A stretch of 64,000 nucleotides of DNA from the NCBI RefSeq assembly GCF_004331415.1, contig NZ_SJOP01000011.1, positions 124,001-188,000 on the forward strand. The letters are read 5' to 3'. Positions 34,417 to 43,515 of the stretch are shown in pieces. Position numbers and translations under genes: made by a program. Position 1 is the first letter of the stretch; every line of letters begins with the position of its first letter. The notes under the pieces are model-generated. The model was not told where the DNA came from and ran no database searches. It saw only the letters and a list, made by a program, of their open reading frames with translations. The DNA is from Kosakonia quasisacchari (GTDB lineage: Bacteria > Pseudomonadota > Gammaproteobacteria > Enterobacterales > Enterobacteriaceae).

Positions 34417-35046
34417 TTACCTCACCAGCGACGAATAAATCAGCTTGATCCCTAAAATACTCAGTACCGTGGCTGATGTTCTGTCCACCGCTGTTTTAAT
34501 GCGCAGATAAACACGACGTGGTTTTTCCGCCGAGAGCAGCAACGCCACCAGCGAATACCAGCCCGCATCTATCACGAAGCTCATCAGCGGGATCACATAA
34601 TAGAAGATCGTCGGAATATTGGCTGGCAGCAGTGCGGTGAAAATAGACGCGAAAACGATCGCCGTTTTTGGGTTGCTTAACTGAATAAATAACCCATCAC
34701 GAAACGTCTTCCATAGTCCTTTAGGTGCGTCGTTATGGCTTAAAGATAATGTCAGCGGCTGCGATGCGCCACGAAAAATCTTCACCGCCATCCAGATAAG
34801 ATACGCGCCCCCTGCTATCTTAAGCGCCATATAGAGTTCTGGCACCGCATTCAGTACCCTTTGCAATCCCAGCATCGCCATTAGCGCAAAAGTCGTCGCA
34901 CCAACTCCCATTCCCAGCGACGTGACTAAACCATGAACACGTGAGTGCGCCAGTGAATTCCGCGCGACGTAGATAAAACTCGGACCGGGGCTCATTACCC
35001 CCATCATCAGTACGGCGGCAATGGCAATCAGGCTGGACAAAAGCAT
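34417..35046 (-). CDS. LysE/RhtB-family amino-acid exporter
   Basis: This 209-residue membrane protein has about six helices and LysE/RhtB motifs: MMGVMSPGPSFIYVARNSL, GLVTSLGMGVGATTFAL and FIQLSNPKTAIVFASIF. Family members export threonine, homoserine, lysine or related metabolites using the proton gradient; the substrate is not evident. The ATG at 35046 follows AGGAGG; the frame extends to 35118 but that part is outside the family N-terminus. It lies inside an AT-rich patch with unrecognised genes on both sides. Confidence 0.87.
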   Translation of the reverse strand: MLLSSLIAIAAVLMMGVMSPGPSFIYVARNSLAHSRVHGLVTSLGMGVGATTFALMAMLGLQRVLNAVPELYMALKIAGGAYLIWMAVKIFRGASQPLTLSLSHNDAPKGLWKTFRDGLFIQLSNPKTAIVFASIFTALLPANIPTIFYYVIPLMSFVIDAGWYSLVALLLSAEKPRRVYLRIKTAVDRTSATVLSILGIKLIYSSLVR

Positions 35047-35320
35047 CGGAAACCTCCTGGCAAGGCGAGAATGAAGTGACGTGATGACTCTAGCAGAGTG
35101 AAAACATAATGTATTCACGCTTAGGGAATAAGAAACATATAAAATATATTGTTCAAAACCTCACCATTTTCGTCTGATATCAAAATCCTAAGTAAACTTA
35201 ATTAAATATATCGTAGATTAATCTGTCGAATATTAAATATAAAATTTAGCTTAGGCTTGGAGAGAATTATTTGATAAGATTTTTCTTAGTGAGGCATTGT
35301 GTTATTAGCAAGGAGAACTT

Positions 35321-35662
35321 ATGCGCTGGGATATTACGGATATGCTACTTTCCCCAACGACCGGTACGGCGTTTGCCGTTGCCAGGAACAGTGAGAATTT
35401 ATCGGTTATCGTTTGGTATCGAGGCAACTATTTTTTGCGTCCGAACAACTACTTACACACTGATGGCTCGCGTGTGTCTATTGATGGAAAGCTACAGAAT
35501 TTTCGCGTTATTCACACTATGCCCTTTTTCCCTACTATCTGGAGAACTTTAAAAAATAGTTGTCATTGCCCCGGTAATGATAACGTTTCATTACGAAATT
35601 GTGAAAAACAGCAGACATGTTTATTCGAGCTTTGTCCCTATGGAATAAAAATGATTCCCTAG
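35321..35662 (+). CDS. Hypothetical protein with cysteine-rich C-terminus
   Basis: This 113-codon frame starts at an ATG 6-7 bases after AAGGAG, a near-perfect ribosome site in otherwise AT-rich DNA. The N-terminal 75 residues look like a small soluble beta-rich domain (FAVARNSENLSVIVWYRGNYFLRP). The last third carries five cysteines (81, 83, 94, 100, 105), which could bind metal or form disulfides. There is no signal peptide or membrane helix. I do not recognise the family. Codon use and base composition differ from the flanking backbone, suggesting acquisition. Confidence 0.55.
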   Translation: MRWDITDMLLSPTTGTAFAVARNSENLSVIVWYRGNYFLRPNNYLHTDGSRVSIDGKLQNFRVIHTMPFFPTIWRTLKNSCHCPGNDNVSLRNCEKQQTCLFELCPYGIKMIP

Positions 35663-35816
35663 GTTAATATCACGTTGATATTTATTCCCTGACCGGACAA
35701 TTAAATAACCCCTTGTTGATGAGAACCTGAAAGAAAAATTATCAGCAGTTGCGCATAGCTGGCGAACCCGGCTCCGCGACGGATACACGCAACGCCTGTT
35801 GCAGATTTGCCTAACA

Positions 35817-35837
35817 GCCCGGAGGATCCCTCCGGGC
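35817..35837 (-). terminator. Hairpin after the MHS symporter gene
   Basis: A perfect 9-bp stem (GCCCGGAGG / CCTCCGGGC) with a 3-base loop begins 7 bases past the stop of the minus-strand symporter gene. No U-run follows. Confidence 0.5.
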
Positions 35838-35843
35838 AAAACG

Positions 35844-37169
35844 TCAGCGTTTTAGCGGCTGCCCTGCAGTTTCGCGGGCCCGCAGCACAGTCAGGAAGGT
35901 GATGAGCGCCGCGCCCATCACATAGAAGGCTGGCGAGAATTTATCGCCGGTGCTGGTAATGAGCCAGGCGGAAAACCACGGAGTGATGCCACCAAAGAAG
36001 GCGACGGCAAAATTATAGGCGATAGACAAACCGCCATAACGCACACTGGTGGGGAAAAGCTCTGCCATTGCGGCGGTACATGCGCCATCAAACGCGGCGA
36101 TAAACGCCCCCAGCATCACCATCGCCAGTACAGCAGAGAGCACATCGCCGTTCGCCATCACCATCATCGCCGGGTAACTCAGCAGAATAAACCCGGCGCA
36201 CCCGGCCAGCATTAACGGTTTGCGGCCATATTTATCCGACAGATAGCCCATAAACGGTACCAGCACCGCCACGGAAAAAAGACCAATCGTGGTGATGGCG
36301 TACGCGTTAAGTTTAGAGAAGTGCAACTCGGTGGAGAGATAACTCGGCATAAATGTTTGCAGCGTCCAGTGCCCGACCGCTTTGATCACCACAAAACCGA
36401 CACAGAACAGCAACGCGCCCCACGCCGTGGTAACCGCTTTACGCAGTGGTGCGGATTCGGTTTGCCCGTTTTTCATGGCGTCGAGAAATTCAGGTGAATC
36501 CTCCAGATGTCTTCGTAAGTAAAGCCCGACCCAGCCCAGCGGCCCGGCAATCAAAAAGGGAATGCGCCAGCCCCAGTCGCTCATCGTGCTTTCACCGAGC
36601 GTTGCCGTCAGCAGAAATACCAGCCCGGAGCCCACGACAAAAGCCATAAAACCAAAGTTATCGATCCAGCAGGTGAAGTAGCCACGACGCTCCGTAGGAG
36701 CATATTCTGCCAGGTAGGTTGTCGCGCCCGAACTTTCTCCCCCTGCGGCAAAGCCCTGAACCAGGCGGGTTATCACCAACAGCACCGTCGCGGTAATACC
36801 AATCTGATGATAAGTCGGCAACAGTCCCATTACGAAGGTGGCACCCGAGGTGAGCAGGATCACCGTTGCCAGCACCTTTTGTCGCCCTTTTCTGTCGCCC
36901 AGCGAACCAAAAAACAGCCCGCCAAGGGGGCGCATAATAAACCCCGCGCCAAAGACCGCGAACGACGAAAGCAGTGCGACGCTCGGATCGCCAGCCTGGA
37001 AAAACTGCAGGCCGATAATAGCGGCGAGCGTGCCATAAAGACCAAAATCAAACCATTCGACAAAGTGACCAATGCCGGTAGCGAGCAGCACTTTACGTAA
37101 TTTGCGCGATCCGACAGCGTGTCCTTGTGTGGCCATCCGATCGAGAGACTCCTGTACTGGCTGTGTCAT
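35844..37169 (-). CDS. MHS-family (MFS) metabolite:proton symporter
   Basis: This 441-residue protein has 12 predicted helices and the metabolite:H+ symporter signatures: GHFVEWFDFGLYGTLAAIIG, FGAGFIMRPLGGLFFGSLGDRKGRQKVL and LVQGFAAGGESSGATTYLAEYAPTERRG. Related carriers (KgtP, ProP, ShiA, CitA) take up organic acids or osmolytes; the substrate is not clear here. The ATG at 37169 follows GGAGGGG. The 190-base upstream spacer contains a long inverted repeat (37246-37311). It is not part of the K-12 backbone at this place. Confidence 0.87.
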   Translation of the reverse strand: MTQPVQESLDRMATQGHAVGSRKLRKVLLATGIGHFVEWFDFGLYGTLAAIIGLQFFQAGDPSVALLSSFAVFGAGFIMRPLGGLFFGSLGDRKGRQKVLATVILLTSGATFVMGLLPTYHQIGITATVLLVITRLVQGFAAGGESSGATTYLAEYAPTERRGYFTCWIDNFGFMAFVVGSGLVFLLTATLGESTMSDWGWRIPFLIAGPLGWVGLYLRRHLEDSPEFLDAMKNGQTESAPLRKAVTTAWGALLFCVGFVVIKAVGHWTLQTFMPSYLSTELHFSKLNAYAITTIGLFSVAVLVPFMGYLSDKYGRKPLMLAGCAGFILLSYPAMMVMANGDVLSAVLAMVMLGAFIAAFDGACTAAMAELFPTSVRYGGLSIAYNFAVAFFGGITPWFSAWLITSTGDKFSPAFYVMGAALITFLTVLRARETAGQPLKR

Positions 37170-37245
37170 ATCCCCTCCGTCGATAGTGTTTCTATAATAG
37201 ATATACTATCTACACTGCTTGTACGAATTGCGCACAGCACTGATG

Positions 37246-37311
37246 GCGTAAAATGTGATTTCCGCCCTGCTTTTCAATTTGGAAAACCCGACAGGATCAC
37301 ATTTTAGACGC
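37246..37311. repeat. 14-bp inverted repeat with 36-base loop
   Basis: Left arm GCGT-AAAATGTGAT (37246-37259) pairs with ATCACATTTT-AG-ACGC (37296-37311): a perfect 10-bp inner part plus 4 bp after a 2-base bulge, with 36 bases between. Each arm contains TGTGA/TCACA, half of a CRP-like site. It lies between the symporter start and cybB terminator. It may be a large operator, an RNA hairpin or the remains of a small mobile repeat. Confidence 0.55.
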
Positions 37312-37320
37312 ACAGAAATG

Positions 37321-37344
37321 AAAAAGCCCCGCAGGAGGCGGGGC
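37321..37344 (-). terminator. Intrinsic terminator of cybB
   Basis: On the minus strand a perfect 7-bp GC stem (GCCCCGC / GCGGGGC, 5-base loop) is followed by five U residues, 17 bases beyond the cybB stop. Confidence 0.9.
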
Positions 37345-37361
37345 CAGGCAACGAGGAACAG

Positions 37362-37892
37362 TTAGCCGCGTTTGTTCGGCATCATACGCAGCAGCGTGTT
37401 GTCTTTAAAATAGTAGTGATGTGCCAGCGCAGCACCGGCATGCAACGCAATGACAAAATACCCGGCGTTGGCCAGCAGCTCGTGGAACTCTTTGAGTGTA
37501 TCCGCTAAATCATAATTCGCTTCGGCGGCGTATGGCATCGTAATACCGAAAGCAATCCACGGGCCACCGCGGTTATACATCATCAGCAGGCCAAGAATCG
37601 GCAAGGCAATAAACAGCAGGTAAATGACCAAATGCCCAAGGTGCGCAAGCCCAGTCATCATGGCTGACGGTTTTGGCACAATCGGCGGCGTCGGGCTTTT
37701 AAGCCTCACCAACAGACGCGCCACCATCAGCACCAGAACAGAAATGCCGCATGAAATGTGTACGAGATTGAAAGAAGGACGATAGCTGCGCGGGAAGAAT
37801 CCGCGTAGTTCCATGGCGCAATATGCTCCAATAACCAGCAGAAACACCAGCCAGTGAATGGCGATTTGTAATCCGGAATATTTGCTACGCAT
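37362..37892 (-). CDS. cybB: CybB, cytochrome b561 (superoxide:ubiquinone oxidoreductase)
   Basis: The protein is 176 residues from the ATG at 37892, the same as E. coli CybB, with matching sequence (IHWLVFLLVIGAYCAMELRGFFPRSYRPSFN, PMMTGLAHLGHLVIYLLFIALP-like segment, HHYYFKDNTLLRMMP). It is a four-helix dihaem inner-membrane cytochrome with haem-ligand histidines in HW, HISCG, and the last helix (ALHAGAALAHHY). E. coli CybB oxidises superoxide and passes electrons to ubiquinone. An in-frame extension to 37928 was rejected because it lacks a ribosome site. It keeps its K-12 place next to gapC. Confidence 0.95.
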   Translation of the reverse strand: MRSKYSGLQIAIHWLVFLLVIGAYCAMELRGFFPRSYRPSFNLVHISCGISVLVLMVARLLVRLKSPTPPIVPKPSAMMTGLAHLGHLVIYLLFIALPILGLLMMYNRGGPWIAFGITMPYAAEANYDLADTLKEFHELLANAGYFVIALHAGAALAHHYYFKDNTLLRMMPNKRG

Positions 37893-38081
37893 AAGGAACC
37901 CCAAAACGAACGAACCGGCGTTCAACATACCGAGCTTTCCTTAAAAATTCATTAACTTTTCCTTATCATTATTCAGAGACTTACCGCGGTCTGAATGTGA
38001 TTCATTTGCCCAATAACGCCCGCCAGGTTATCACTAAAGAAGTGCAAAACGGTGATTCATTACATTCTGATGGAGAAGTTC

Positions 38082-39083
38082 ATGAGCAAAATTGGCATTA
38101 ATGGATTTGGGCGCATTGGGCGCCTGGTGTTACGTCGCCTGCTGGAAACCAACAGCGGTGCGGAAGTGGTGGCTATCAACGATCTGACCTCACCTAAAGT
38201 GCTGGCCTATTTGTTAAAGCATGATTCCAACTACGGCCCGTTCGGCTGGAGCGTCGATTTTACCGAAGACGCGCTGATTGTTAACGGCAAAACCATCACG
38301 GTGTATGCGGAAAAAGAGGCGAAAAATATTCCATGGCGCAGCGCCGGTGCGGAGATCATCGTTGAGTGTACCGGCTTTTACACATCGAGCGAAAAATCGC
38401 AGGCGCACATCGACGCCGGGGCCAAAAAAGTGCTGATTTCCGCCCCGGCAGGCGAGATGAAAACGATTGTCTATAACGTTAACGACGACACAATTAATGC
38501 CCAGGACACCATTATTTCGGTGGCTTCCTGCACCACCAACTGTCTCGCGCCAATGGCTAAAGCATTGCAGGATAATTTCGGCATCAAAGTCGGCACCATG
38601 ACGACCATCCACGCCTACACCGGTACGCAGGCGTTGGTCGATGGCCCGCGCGGTAAAGATCTGCGCGCCTCCCGCGCCGCGGCGGAAAACATCATTCCGC
38701 ACACCACCGGTGCGGCAAAAGCTATCGGTCTGGTGATCCCGGCATTGAGCGGCAAACTGAAAGGCCACGCGCAGCGCGTGCCGGTGAAAACCGGTTCCGT
38801 TACCGAACTGGTATCGATATTAGAGAAGAAAGTGACCGTTGATGAGATTCATCAGGCGCTGAAAAAAGCCACCGAGAACAACGAATCTTTCGGTTACACC
38901 GACGATGAGATCGTCTCTTCTGATGTTATCGGCAGCCATTTCGGTTCCGTTTTTGACGCCACCCAAACTGAGATCACCGAAGCTGGCGATGTGCAACTGG
39001 TCAAAACCGTCTCCTGGTACGACAACGAATACGGTTTTGTCACCCAGTTGGTTCGCGTGCTCGAAAAATATCGCGCACTGTAA
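38082..39083 (+). CDS. gapC: GapC, glyceraldehyde-3-phosphate dehydrogenase (intact)
   Basis: The complete 333-residue enzyme has the NAD-binding [15 protein letters not shown] motif, catalytic Cys150 in VASCTTNC, the His in [10 protein letters not shown], and the usual C-terminal [16 protein letters not shown]. It catalyses the NAD-dependent oxidation and phosphorylation of glyceraldehyde 3-phosphate. By position (between cybB and aldA) it is the orthologue of K-12 gapC, which is a pseudogene there; here nothing is broken. The ATG at 38082 follows TGGAGAAG; the 10-codon upstream extension lacks support. It is a second GAPDH besides the expected gapA elsewhere. Confidence 0.93.
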   Translation: MSKIGINGFGRIGRLVLRRLLETNSGAEVVAINDLTSPKVLAYLLKHDSNYGPFGWSVDFTEDALIVNGKTITVYAEKEAKNIPWRSAGAEIIVECTGFYTSSEKSQAHIDAGAKKVLISAPAGEMKTIVYNVNDDTINAQDTIISVASCTTNCLAPMAKALQDNFGIKVGTMTTIHAYTGTQALVDGPRGKDLRASRAAAENIIPHTTGAAKAIGLVIPALSGKLKGHAQRVPVKTGSVTELVSILEKKVTVDEIHQALKKATENNESFGYTDDEIVSSDVIGSHFGSVFDATQTEITEAGDVQLVKTVSWYDNEYGFVTQLVRVLEKYRAL

Positions 39084-39134
39084 TCTCTCCACCCACGCCG
39101 GGTAATGACCCGGCGTATTCAAACCAGGCAACAC

Positions 39135-40061
39135 ATGAGAAATATCAGCCCGGAAGATTTACTCACATTGATGAATGTGGCAGTACAACACGCCACGACG
39201 TTCCCCGTCTGGCCGACCGGTGAAGCCCCTGGCGCTGCTGTAAGCCCAGTGCAGTTTCAACTTGAAGAGCATCATACCGGCCCGTCGCTTTTTGACCGTT
39301 CCGTTACCGGTGTCCGCGCGCCGCACATTACTGTCTACGCGCCACAAAACCCGAACGGCGTCGGCATTCTGGTCACACCTGGCGGCTCTTATCGCCGCGT
39401 GGTGCTGGATAAAGAAGGCAGCGCGCTGGCACCCTGCTTTAACGCCAAAGGCTACACCCTGTTTGTCATGACCTACCGCCTACCGGGCGATGGGCATGAG
39501 GAAGGTGCGAACGCGCCACTGGCCGACGTTCAACGTGCGATTCGCGTCATTCGCGCTCGTGCACAAGAGTGGCGCATCGATCCTGAACGTATTGGCATTA
39601 TGGGTTTTTCCGCCGGCGGTCACGCCGCAGCCAGCCTTGGCACTCGCTACGACGAAAACGTCTACCGCCCCGTCGATGCGATGGATCAACAAAGCGCTCG
39701 TCCGGCGTTTATGGCGCTGGTTTATCCGGTGATTACCATGCACCAGGAGATTGACCACCCGATGTCACGCCAGCAGTTAATTGGCGATACACCGAGCGCT
39801 GAGCAAATCCGCCACTACTCTGCAGAGCAGATGGCCGATGAAAACACGCCGCCGACTTTTTTACTGCATGCGGTCGATGACCCGGCAGTCAAAGTGGAAA
39901 ACAGTGTGGTCATGTTTAACGCCCTGCGCCGCCTTGGCGTGCCGGTTGAAATGCATCTGTTCGAGCAGGGGAAACACGGTTTTGGCATTCGCGATGCGCT
40001 GGGTTTACCGGCGGCAATATGGCCGGAACTGATGATGGCGTGGATAGCAACCAAAGTATGA
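39135..40061 (+). CDS. Alpha/beta-hydrolase esterase (acetyl-esterase/xylan-esterase-like)
   Basis: This 308-residue hydrolase has the oxyanion motif VTPGGSYRRV, nucleophile Ser159 in GFSAGGHAAASLG, a late Asp (HAVDDPAVKVENS) and His (EQGKHGFGI). This fits the COG0657/BD-FAE-like esterases often annotated as acetylesterases or endo-xylanase-like hydrolases. No signal peptide is visible. It starts at ATG 39135, 51 bases after gapC on the same strand, so co-transcription is possible. It is absent between gapC and aldA in K-12. Substrate unknown. Confidence 0.84.
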   Translation: MRNISPEDLLTLMNVAVQHATTFPVWPTGEAPGAAVSPVQFQLEEHHTGPSLFDRSVTGVRAPHITVYAPQNPNGVGILVTPGGSYRRVVLDKEGSALAPCFNAKGYTLFVMTYRLPGDGHEEGANAPLADVQRAIRVIRARAQEWRIDPERIGIMGFSAGGHAAASLGTRYDENVYRPVDAMDQQSARPAFMALVYPVITMHQEIDHPMSRQQLIGDTPSAEQIRHYSAEQMADENTPPTFLLHAVDDPAVKVENSVVMFNALRRLGVPVEMHLFEQGKHGFGIRDALGLPAAIWPELMMAWIATKV

Positions 40062-40066
40062 AACGT

Positions 40067-40088
40067 GCCCCCGCCAGTAAGCGGGGGC
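40067..40088. terminator. GC-rich hairpin between esterase and aldA
   Basis: A perfect 8-bp stem (GCCCCCGC / GCGGGGGC) with a 6-base loop lies between two convergent genes. There is no clear U-run on either side. Confidence 0.6.
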
Positions 40089-40096
40089 CATGTAAA

Positions 40097-41536
40097 TCAG
40101 GATTGTAGATAGACCATTTGCGTTTGCAGATACTCGTTAAGACCGTGGCGACCATCCGCCCCACCGATGCCCGATTTGCGCCAGCCCGCATGGAAACCCT
40201 GCATCGCTTCAAAGTTCTCGCGGTTAACATAAGTTTCACCAAATTTCAGGCCACGCACTGCTTTCATCGCTGTAGTCAGATCGCGGGTATAGACGGACGA
40301 TGTCAGACCATAATCACTGTCGTTCGCCATTGCCAGCGCCTCTTCCAGCGTGTCGAACGCCACCACCGGCAACACCGGGCCAAATGTTTCTTCATGCATA
40401 ATGGCCATCTCCTGGCGCACATCAAGCAGCAGCGTCGGGGGGTAAAAATAACCTTTGCCAGTGACCGCTTTACCGCCCAGCACCACGCGCGCCCCTTCTG
40501 ACACGGCGCGTTCGACCTTCTCTTCAACACGTTGCAGCGCCGCTGCACTGATAAGCGGCCCCATCGCAATATCGTTACGCTGCGTCGGATCGCCAAACTG
40601 TACCACTTTCATTGCTTCACCAAGACGATTGACAAAACGGTCATAAATCCCTTTTTGCACATACACGCGTTCAGCGCAGTTACACACCTGCCCGGTGTTG
40701 ATGACGCGGGAATCGACAATCGCTTTCACGGCCAGCTCCAGGTCGGCATCATCAAAGACAATCGCTGGCGCTTTACCACCCAGTTCCAGGCACACTTTGG
40801 TGATGTTTTTCGCCGCTGCCGCCATGATTTTCTCGCCCGCGCCAACGCTGCCAGTCATGCTGACCATCGCCACTTTCGGGTTTCCCGCCAGCTCCTGGCC
40901 GACGGTTTCCCCACGCCCAAGCACCAGATTAAAGACGCCTTTTGGTAAGCCGACATCATGGACGATTTTCGCGAAGGCTAATGCGTTGTTCGGCGTGAAC
41001 TCGCTTGGTTTAATCACGATTGTGTTGCCAGTAATCAGCGCGGGTGCCATTTTGCGGGCAATCAGGAAGAACGGGAAATTCCACGGCAAAATGCCAGTGG
41101 TGACACCCAGCGGGCGTTTAAACACGAAGATATTTTCGCCCGGACGGTCGCTTTGCAGGATTTCGCCCTCATAGCGCCGCGCCCACTCGGCCATATAGTC
41201 GATGTAATCGGCGGTAAAAGACACTTCCACCTCGGCCAGTTGCTGGATTTTTCCCCCTTCGGCGACAATCAGCGCGCTAATCTCACGCGCGTTTTCACGA
41301 ATACCCGCCGCGATTTTGCGTAACCAGCCCGCGCGCTCAATAGCGGGCAGCGCTTCCCAGCCCGGCTGCGCGCGCTCGGCGGCATCAATGGCCTTCCGTG
41401 CATCGTCTGCTGTGCCATCGGGAATGCGTGCCAGAATTTCTTCGGTTGCCGGGTTGATGACATCCAACCACGTATCACCTTGCCAGCTCACGAATTGACC
41501 ATCGATAAACATAGGGTGCTGTACCGGTGCTGTCAT
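40097..41536 (-). CDS. aldA: AldA, lactaldehyde/glycolaldehyde dehydrogenase
   Basis: The 479-residue protein matches E. coli AldA in length and sequence: GVTTGILPWNFPFFLIARKMAPAL, CLELGGKAPAIVFDDADLE, catalytic Cys285 in SRVINTGQVCNCAERVY, and HEETFGPVLPVVAFD. AldA is an NAD-dependent cytoplasmic dehydrogenase of broad specificity, acting on L-lactaldehyde (fucose and rhamnose breakdown), glycolaldehyde and methylglyoxal-related aldehydes. The ATG at 41536 follows CAGGAGC. ydcF lies upstream on the same strand but is separated by a strong hairpin. Confidence 0.96.
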   Translation of the reverse strand: MTAPVQHPMFIDGQFVSWQGDTWLDVINPATEEILARIPDGTADDARKAIDAAERAQPGWEALPAIERAGWLRKIAAGIRENAREISALIVAEGGKIQQLAEVEVSFTADYIDYMAEWARRYEGEILQSDRPGENIFVFKRPLGVTTGILPWNFPFFLIARKMAPALITGNTIVIKPSEFTPNNALAFAKIVHDVGLPKGVFNLVLGRGETVGQELAGNPKVAMVSMTGSVGAGEKIMAAAAKNITKVCLELGGKAPAIVFDDADLELAVKAIVDSRVINTGQVCNCAERVYVQKGIYDRFVNRLGEAMKVVQFGDPTQRNDIAMGPLISAAALQRVEEKVERAVSEGARVVLGGKAVTGKGYFYPPTLLLDVRQEMAIMHEETFGPVLPVVAFDTLEEALAMANDSDYGLTSSVYTRDLTTAMKAVRGLKFGETYVNRENFEAMQGFHAGWRKSGIGGADGRHGLNEYLQTQMVYLQS

Positions 41537-41695
41537 GCCTCGCTCCTGTAATAACATTGTTTTTAACAAGTAAAGTCATTGTTAAAAATCTATCTGCGCG
41601 CGACACTTTTCCCATAGACAGGGGCCGCTTTTGTGAGAGAACGCATAAAAGAAGCGCGAAAAAGCAACAAAGCAATGGCAAGTACAGCGGAGGAA

Positions 41696-41731
41696 ATGCC
41701 CGTTTGCGGCGGCGTCTGCGCAAACGGGCAT
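41696..41731 (-). terminator. Terminator hairpin of ydcF
   Basis: A perfect 13-bp stem (ATGCCCGTTTGCG / CGCAAACGGGCAT) with a 10-base loop starts 6 bases after the ydcF stop. It is the strongest hairpin in the window, though the U-run is short. Confidence 0.75.
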
Positions 41732-41736
41732 CGGGG

Positions 41737-42537
41737 TTACAAAAAGCGGCTGCCCAGTGCAGCAGCAAGGGTTGTGTCTGCCTTCAAGACTTGCCAGGCA
41801 GTTTCGACTTCCTGAGGAAAATCAACGTGAATGATAAAATCCCGACCGTTTGGCCCGTAGCCATTGTCGTCATCGCGCAGGCGCGGCACTTCCCCCAGCA
41901 ACAACGACAAATAACGCTCAACTGGCCATAAACCTTGCTGTTGGGGCTGGAATGCCAGCCCTTCAGACGTGTTGGTTAATTGCGGGATAAAACCCGGCCA
42001 GCTCATCCAGTGCGGCGCATCGCGACACTGCTGGCTGAGGCGGGCAAAAGTCGCCATTGTGCGCCGCTGCATAGTGGGATCCTGCACCACCATTACGGTT
42101 TTGGGTTTTACTCCCTGCGTCATCAGCATATCGATACTGAACCTGGCGTTCTCGCCACAGTTAGTGGATTTGTCCTCAACGAGGATCTGTTTCTCATCAA
42201 TCTGCCAGAATTGCCGTGCAATATCGGCCAGAATAGCCGCTTCACCGCGCCCGGTGGTACGCACGACGTTATAACGTGGGTGCCGGGCGATAGCGGAATA
42301 AAGAAACGTGGTGGAATGCCCTACGCCGCCGCTTATCAGAAGCGGCGTTTGCTGCGCCGCCGCCAGCGCGCAGGCGGCATCAATAGTCGGAATGACGGCA
42401 TTACCAGCCAGAATGACCACATCTGCCCGCACGGGCGTGGGCTTACCGACAAAATCATTTTGCGCCAGCCACGCACCCAACGTGTTGACCGCCGCCAGCG
42501 AGCGCTCAGTTAAGGTAGGAAAAGTCGTCATCAGCAT
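41737..42537 (-). CDS. ydcF: YdcF, DUF218 SAM-binding protein
   Basis: The 266-residue protein has the same length as E. coli YdcF and keeps [49 protein letters not shown] and [15 protein letters not shown]. YdcF is a DUF218 protein shown to bind S-adenosylmethionine; its biological role is not known. The ATG at 42537 follows AAGGAGG at good spacing. It stays upstream of aldA as in K-12, but hrpA is now 6 kb away because of the inserted GNAT/efflux block. Confidence 0.94.
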   Translation of the reverse strand: MLMTTFPTLTERSLAAVNTLGAWLAQNDFVGKPTPVRADVVILAGNAVIPTIDAACALAAAQQTPLLISGGVGHSTTFLYSAIARHPRYNVVRTTGRGEAAILADIARQFWQIDEKQILVEDKSTNCGENARFSIDMLMTQGVKPKTVMVVQDPTMQRRTMATFARLSQQCRDAPHWMSWPGFIPQLTNTSEGLAFQPQQQGLWPVERYLSLLLGEVPRLRDDDNGYGPNGRDFIIHVDFPQEVETAWQVLKADTTLAAALGSRFL

Positions 42538-42823
42538 AGAACCTCCTTCGCTTTAGTTTACAGCCTAGCGCGACGACACTGGCTGAACAGAGGATCACTC
42601 CGAATCCCATTCACAGCGGTTCAGGTAAGTTTCCGTACCCATTTTTGTAATAAGCCGAAATACCCTATACCGCGGTACCTTACCCCGCCGTTCTCGCGCT
42701 TTGTAACAGTGTCCGTTAATGAACTTTGGGATACAAAAACGGCACAGGATCCATGTTTCGGCGCTTCTATTGCCCGAGGGAAGCTCAGCGCTAACGACAT
42801 ACCTCATCGTCACAGCGTGCAGG

Positions 42824-43273
42824 CTACAACGCTTTCTCGAAACATACCGCTTCCGGCCGGCCAATATAGTTGCCGTAGTTTTCACGGATCCGAAAGCCAT
42901 TGCGCTGATAGAAATCAACGGCACGCTGATTGATTTGTCGCGTCTCCAGCCACAGTGCCTGAAAACCGCGTTCGCGTGCATGGTGTTCCAGTGCGCGGAG
43001 TAAATGCGCGCCTACACCACGCGTGCCGGGGCGCGTATACATGCGTTTGATTTCACCGATCCCGGCAGACAATTCACGAATCGCGACACAGCCGACGGCC
43101 ACTGCGTTTTTTCGTGCCAGCAAAAAGAAGCCCCGCTCGCCTAAGGTTGAGGCATCAAACGAAGCTCTACCGCTACTACCTGTAAGTTGTTGAAGGTAAT
43201 CAGAAAGCGCGTCCTGAAGCTGCTGACACTCAGGATCGGATACATGGGTAAGCATAACGGTTATGGCAGGCAT
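42824..43273 (-). CDS. GNAT-family N-acetyltransferase
   Basis: This 149-residue acetyltransferase shows motif A (IKRMYTRPGTRGVGAHLLRALEHHARERGFQ) and motif B (LWLETRQINQRAVDFYQRNGFR), and the end YIGRPEAVCFEKAL typical of PhnO/YpeA-like small-molecule acetyltransferases. The substrate is unknown. The ATG at 43273 has only a weak ribosome site; the frame also runs upstream to 43324. The gene is divergent from the efflux operon across about 240 bases, so the two may share a control region, but nothing links them functionally. Confidence 0.82.
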   Translation of the reverse strand: MPAITVMLTHVSDPECQQLQDALSDYLQQLTGSSGRASFDASTLGERGFFLLARKNAVAVGCVAIRELSAGIGEIKRMYTRPGTRGVGAHLLRALEHHARERGFQALWLETRQINQRAVDFYQRNGFRIRENYGNYIGRPEAVCFEKAL

Positions 43274-43515
43274 TGTGACGTTGTCACCTGTAGCAAGTTT
43301 ATTTTTAACAATAAAGCAGATCACTTATTGTCAGTAACCTATATTTTTCTTATGCGCTTGCATTGCCTTTAGCGCCACAAGTAGAATCGTTAGCCCACTA
43401 ACTATTTACATCTATAACCTTTGTTTTATATGGGTAATTGCTGTTTCCTACACCTTCATCCGCGCACGAAATACCGTCGCGAACTGTCACGCTTATACCA
43501 GGCTGGGAAAATGTA

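Noticed and set aside
37250..37305. CRP site made of the TGTGA and TCACA halves
   Set aside because: The halves are separated by far more than the 6 bases a CRP dimer needs, so a standard CRP site is excluded; kept only as an inverted repeat.
35170..37361. Small RNA RydC, known near cybB in E. coli
   Set aside because: I looked for the RydC core in the spacers around cybB and could not find it; not reported.
42595..42981. 128-codon minus-strand frame between GNAT gene and ydcF
   Set aside because: Overlaps the 3' part of the GNAT gene in another frame, has no ribosome site, and the 42538-42823 spacer shows no coding pattern. I see nothing else there.
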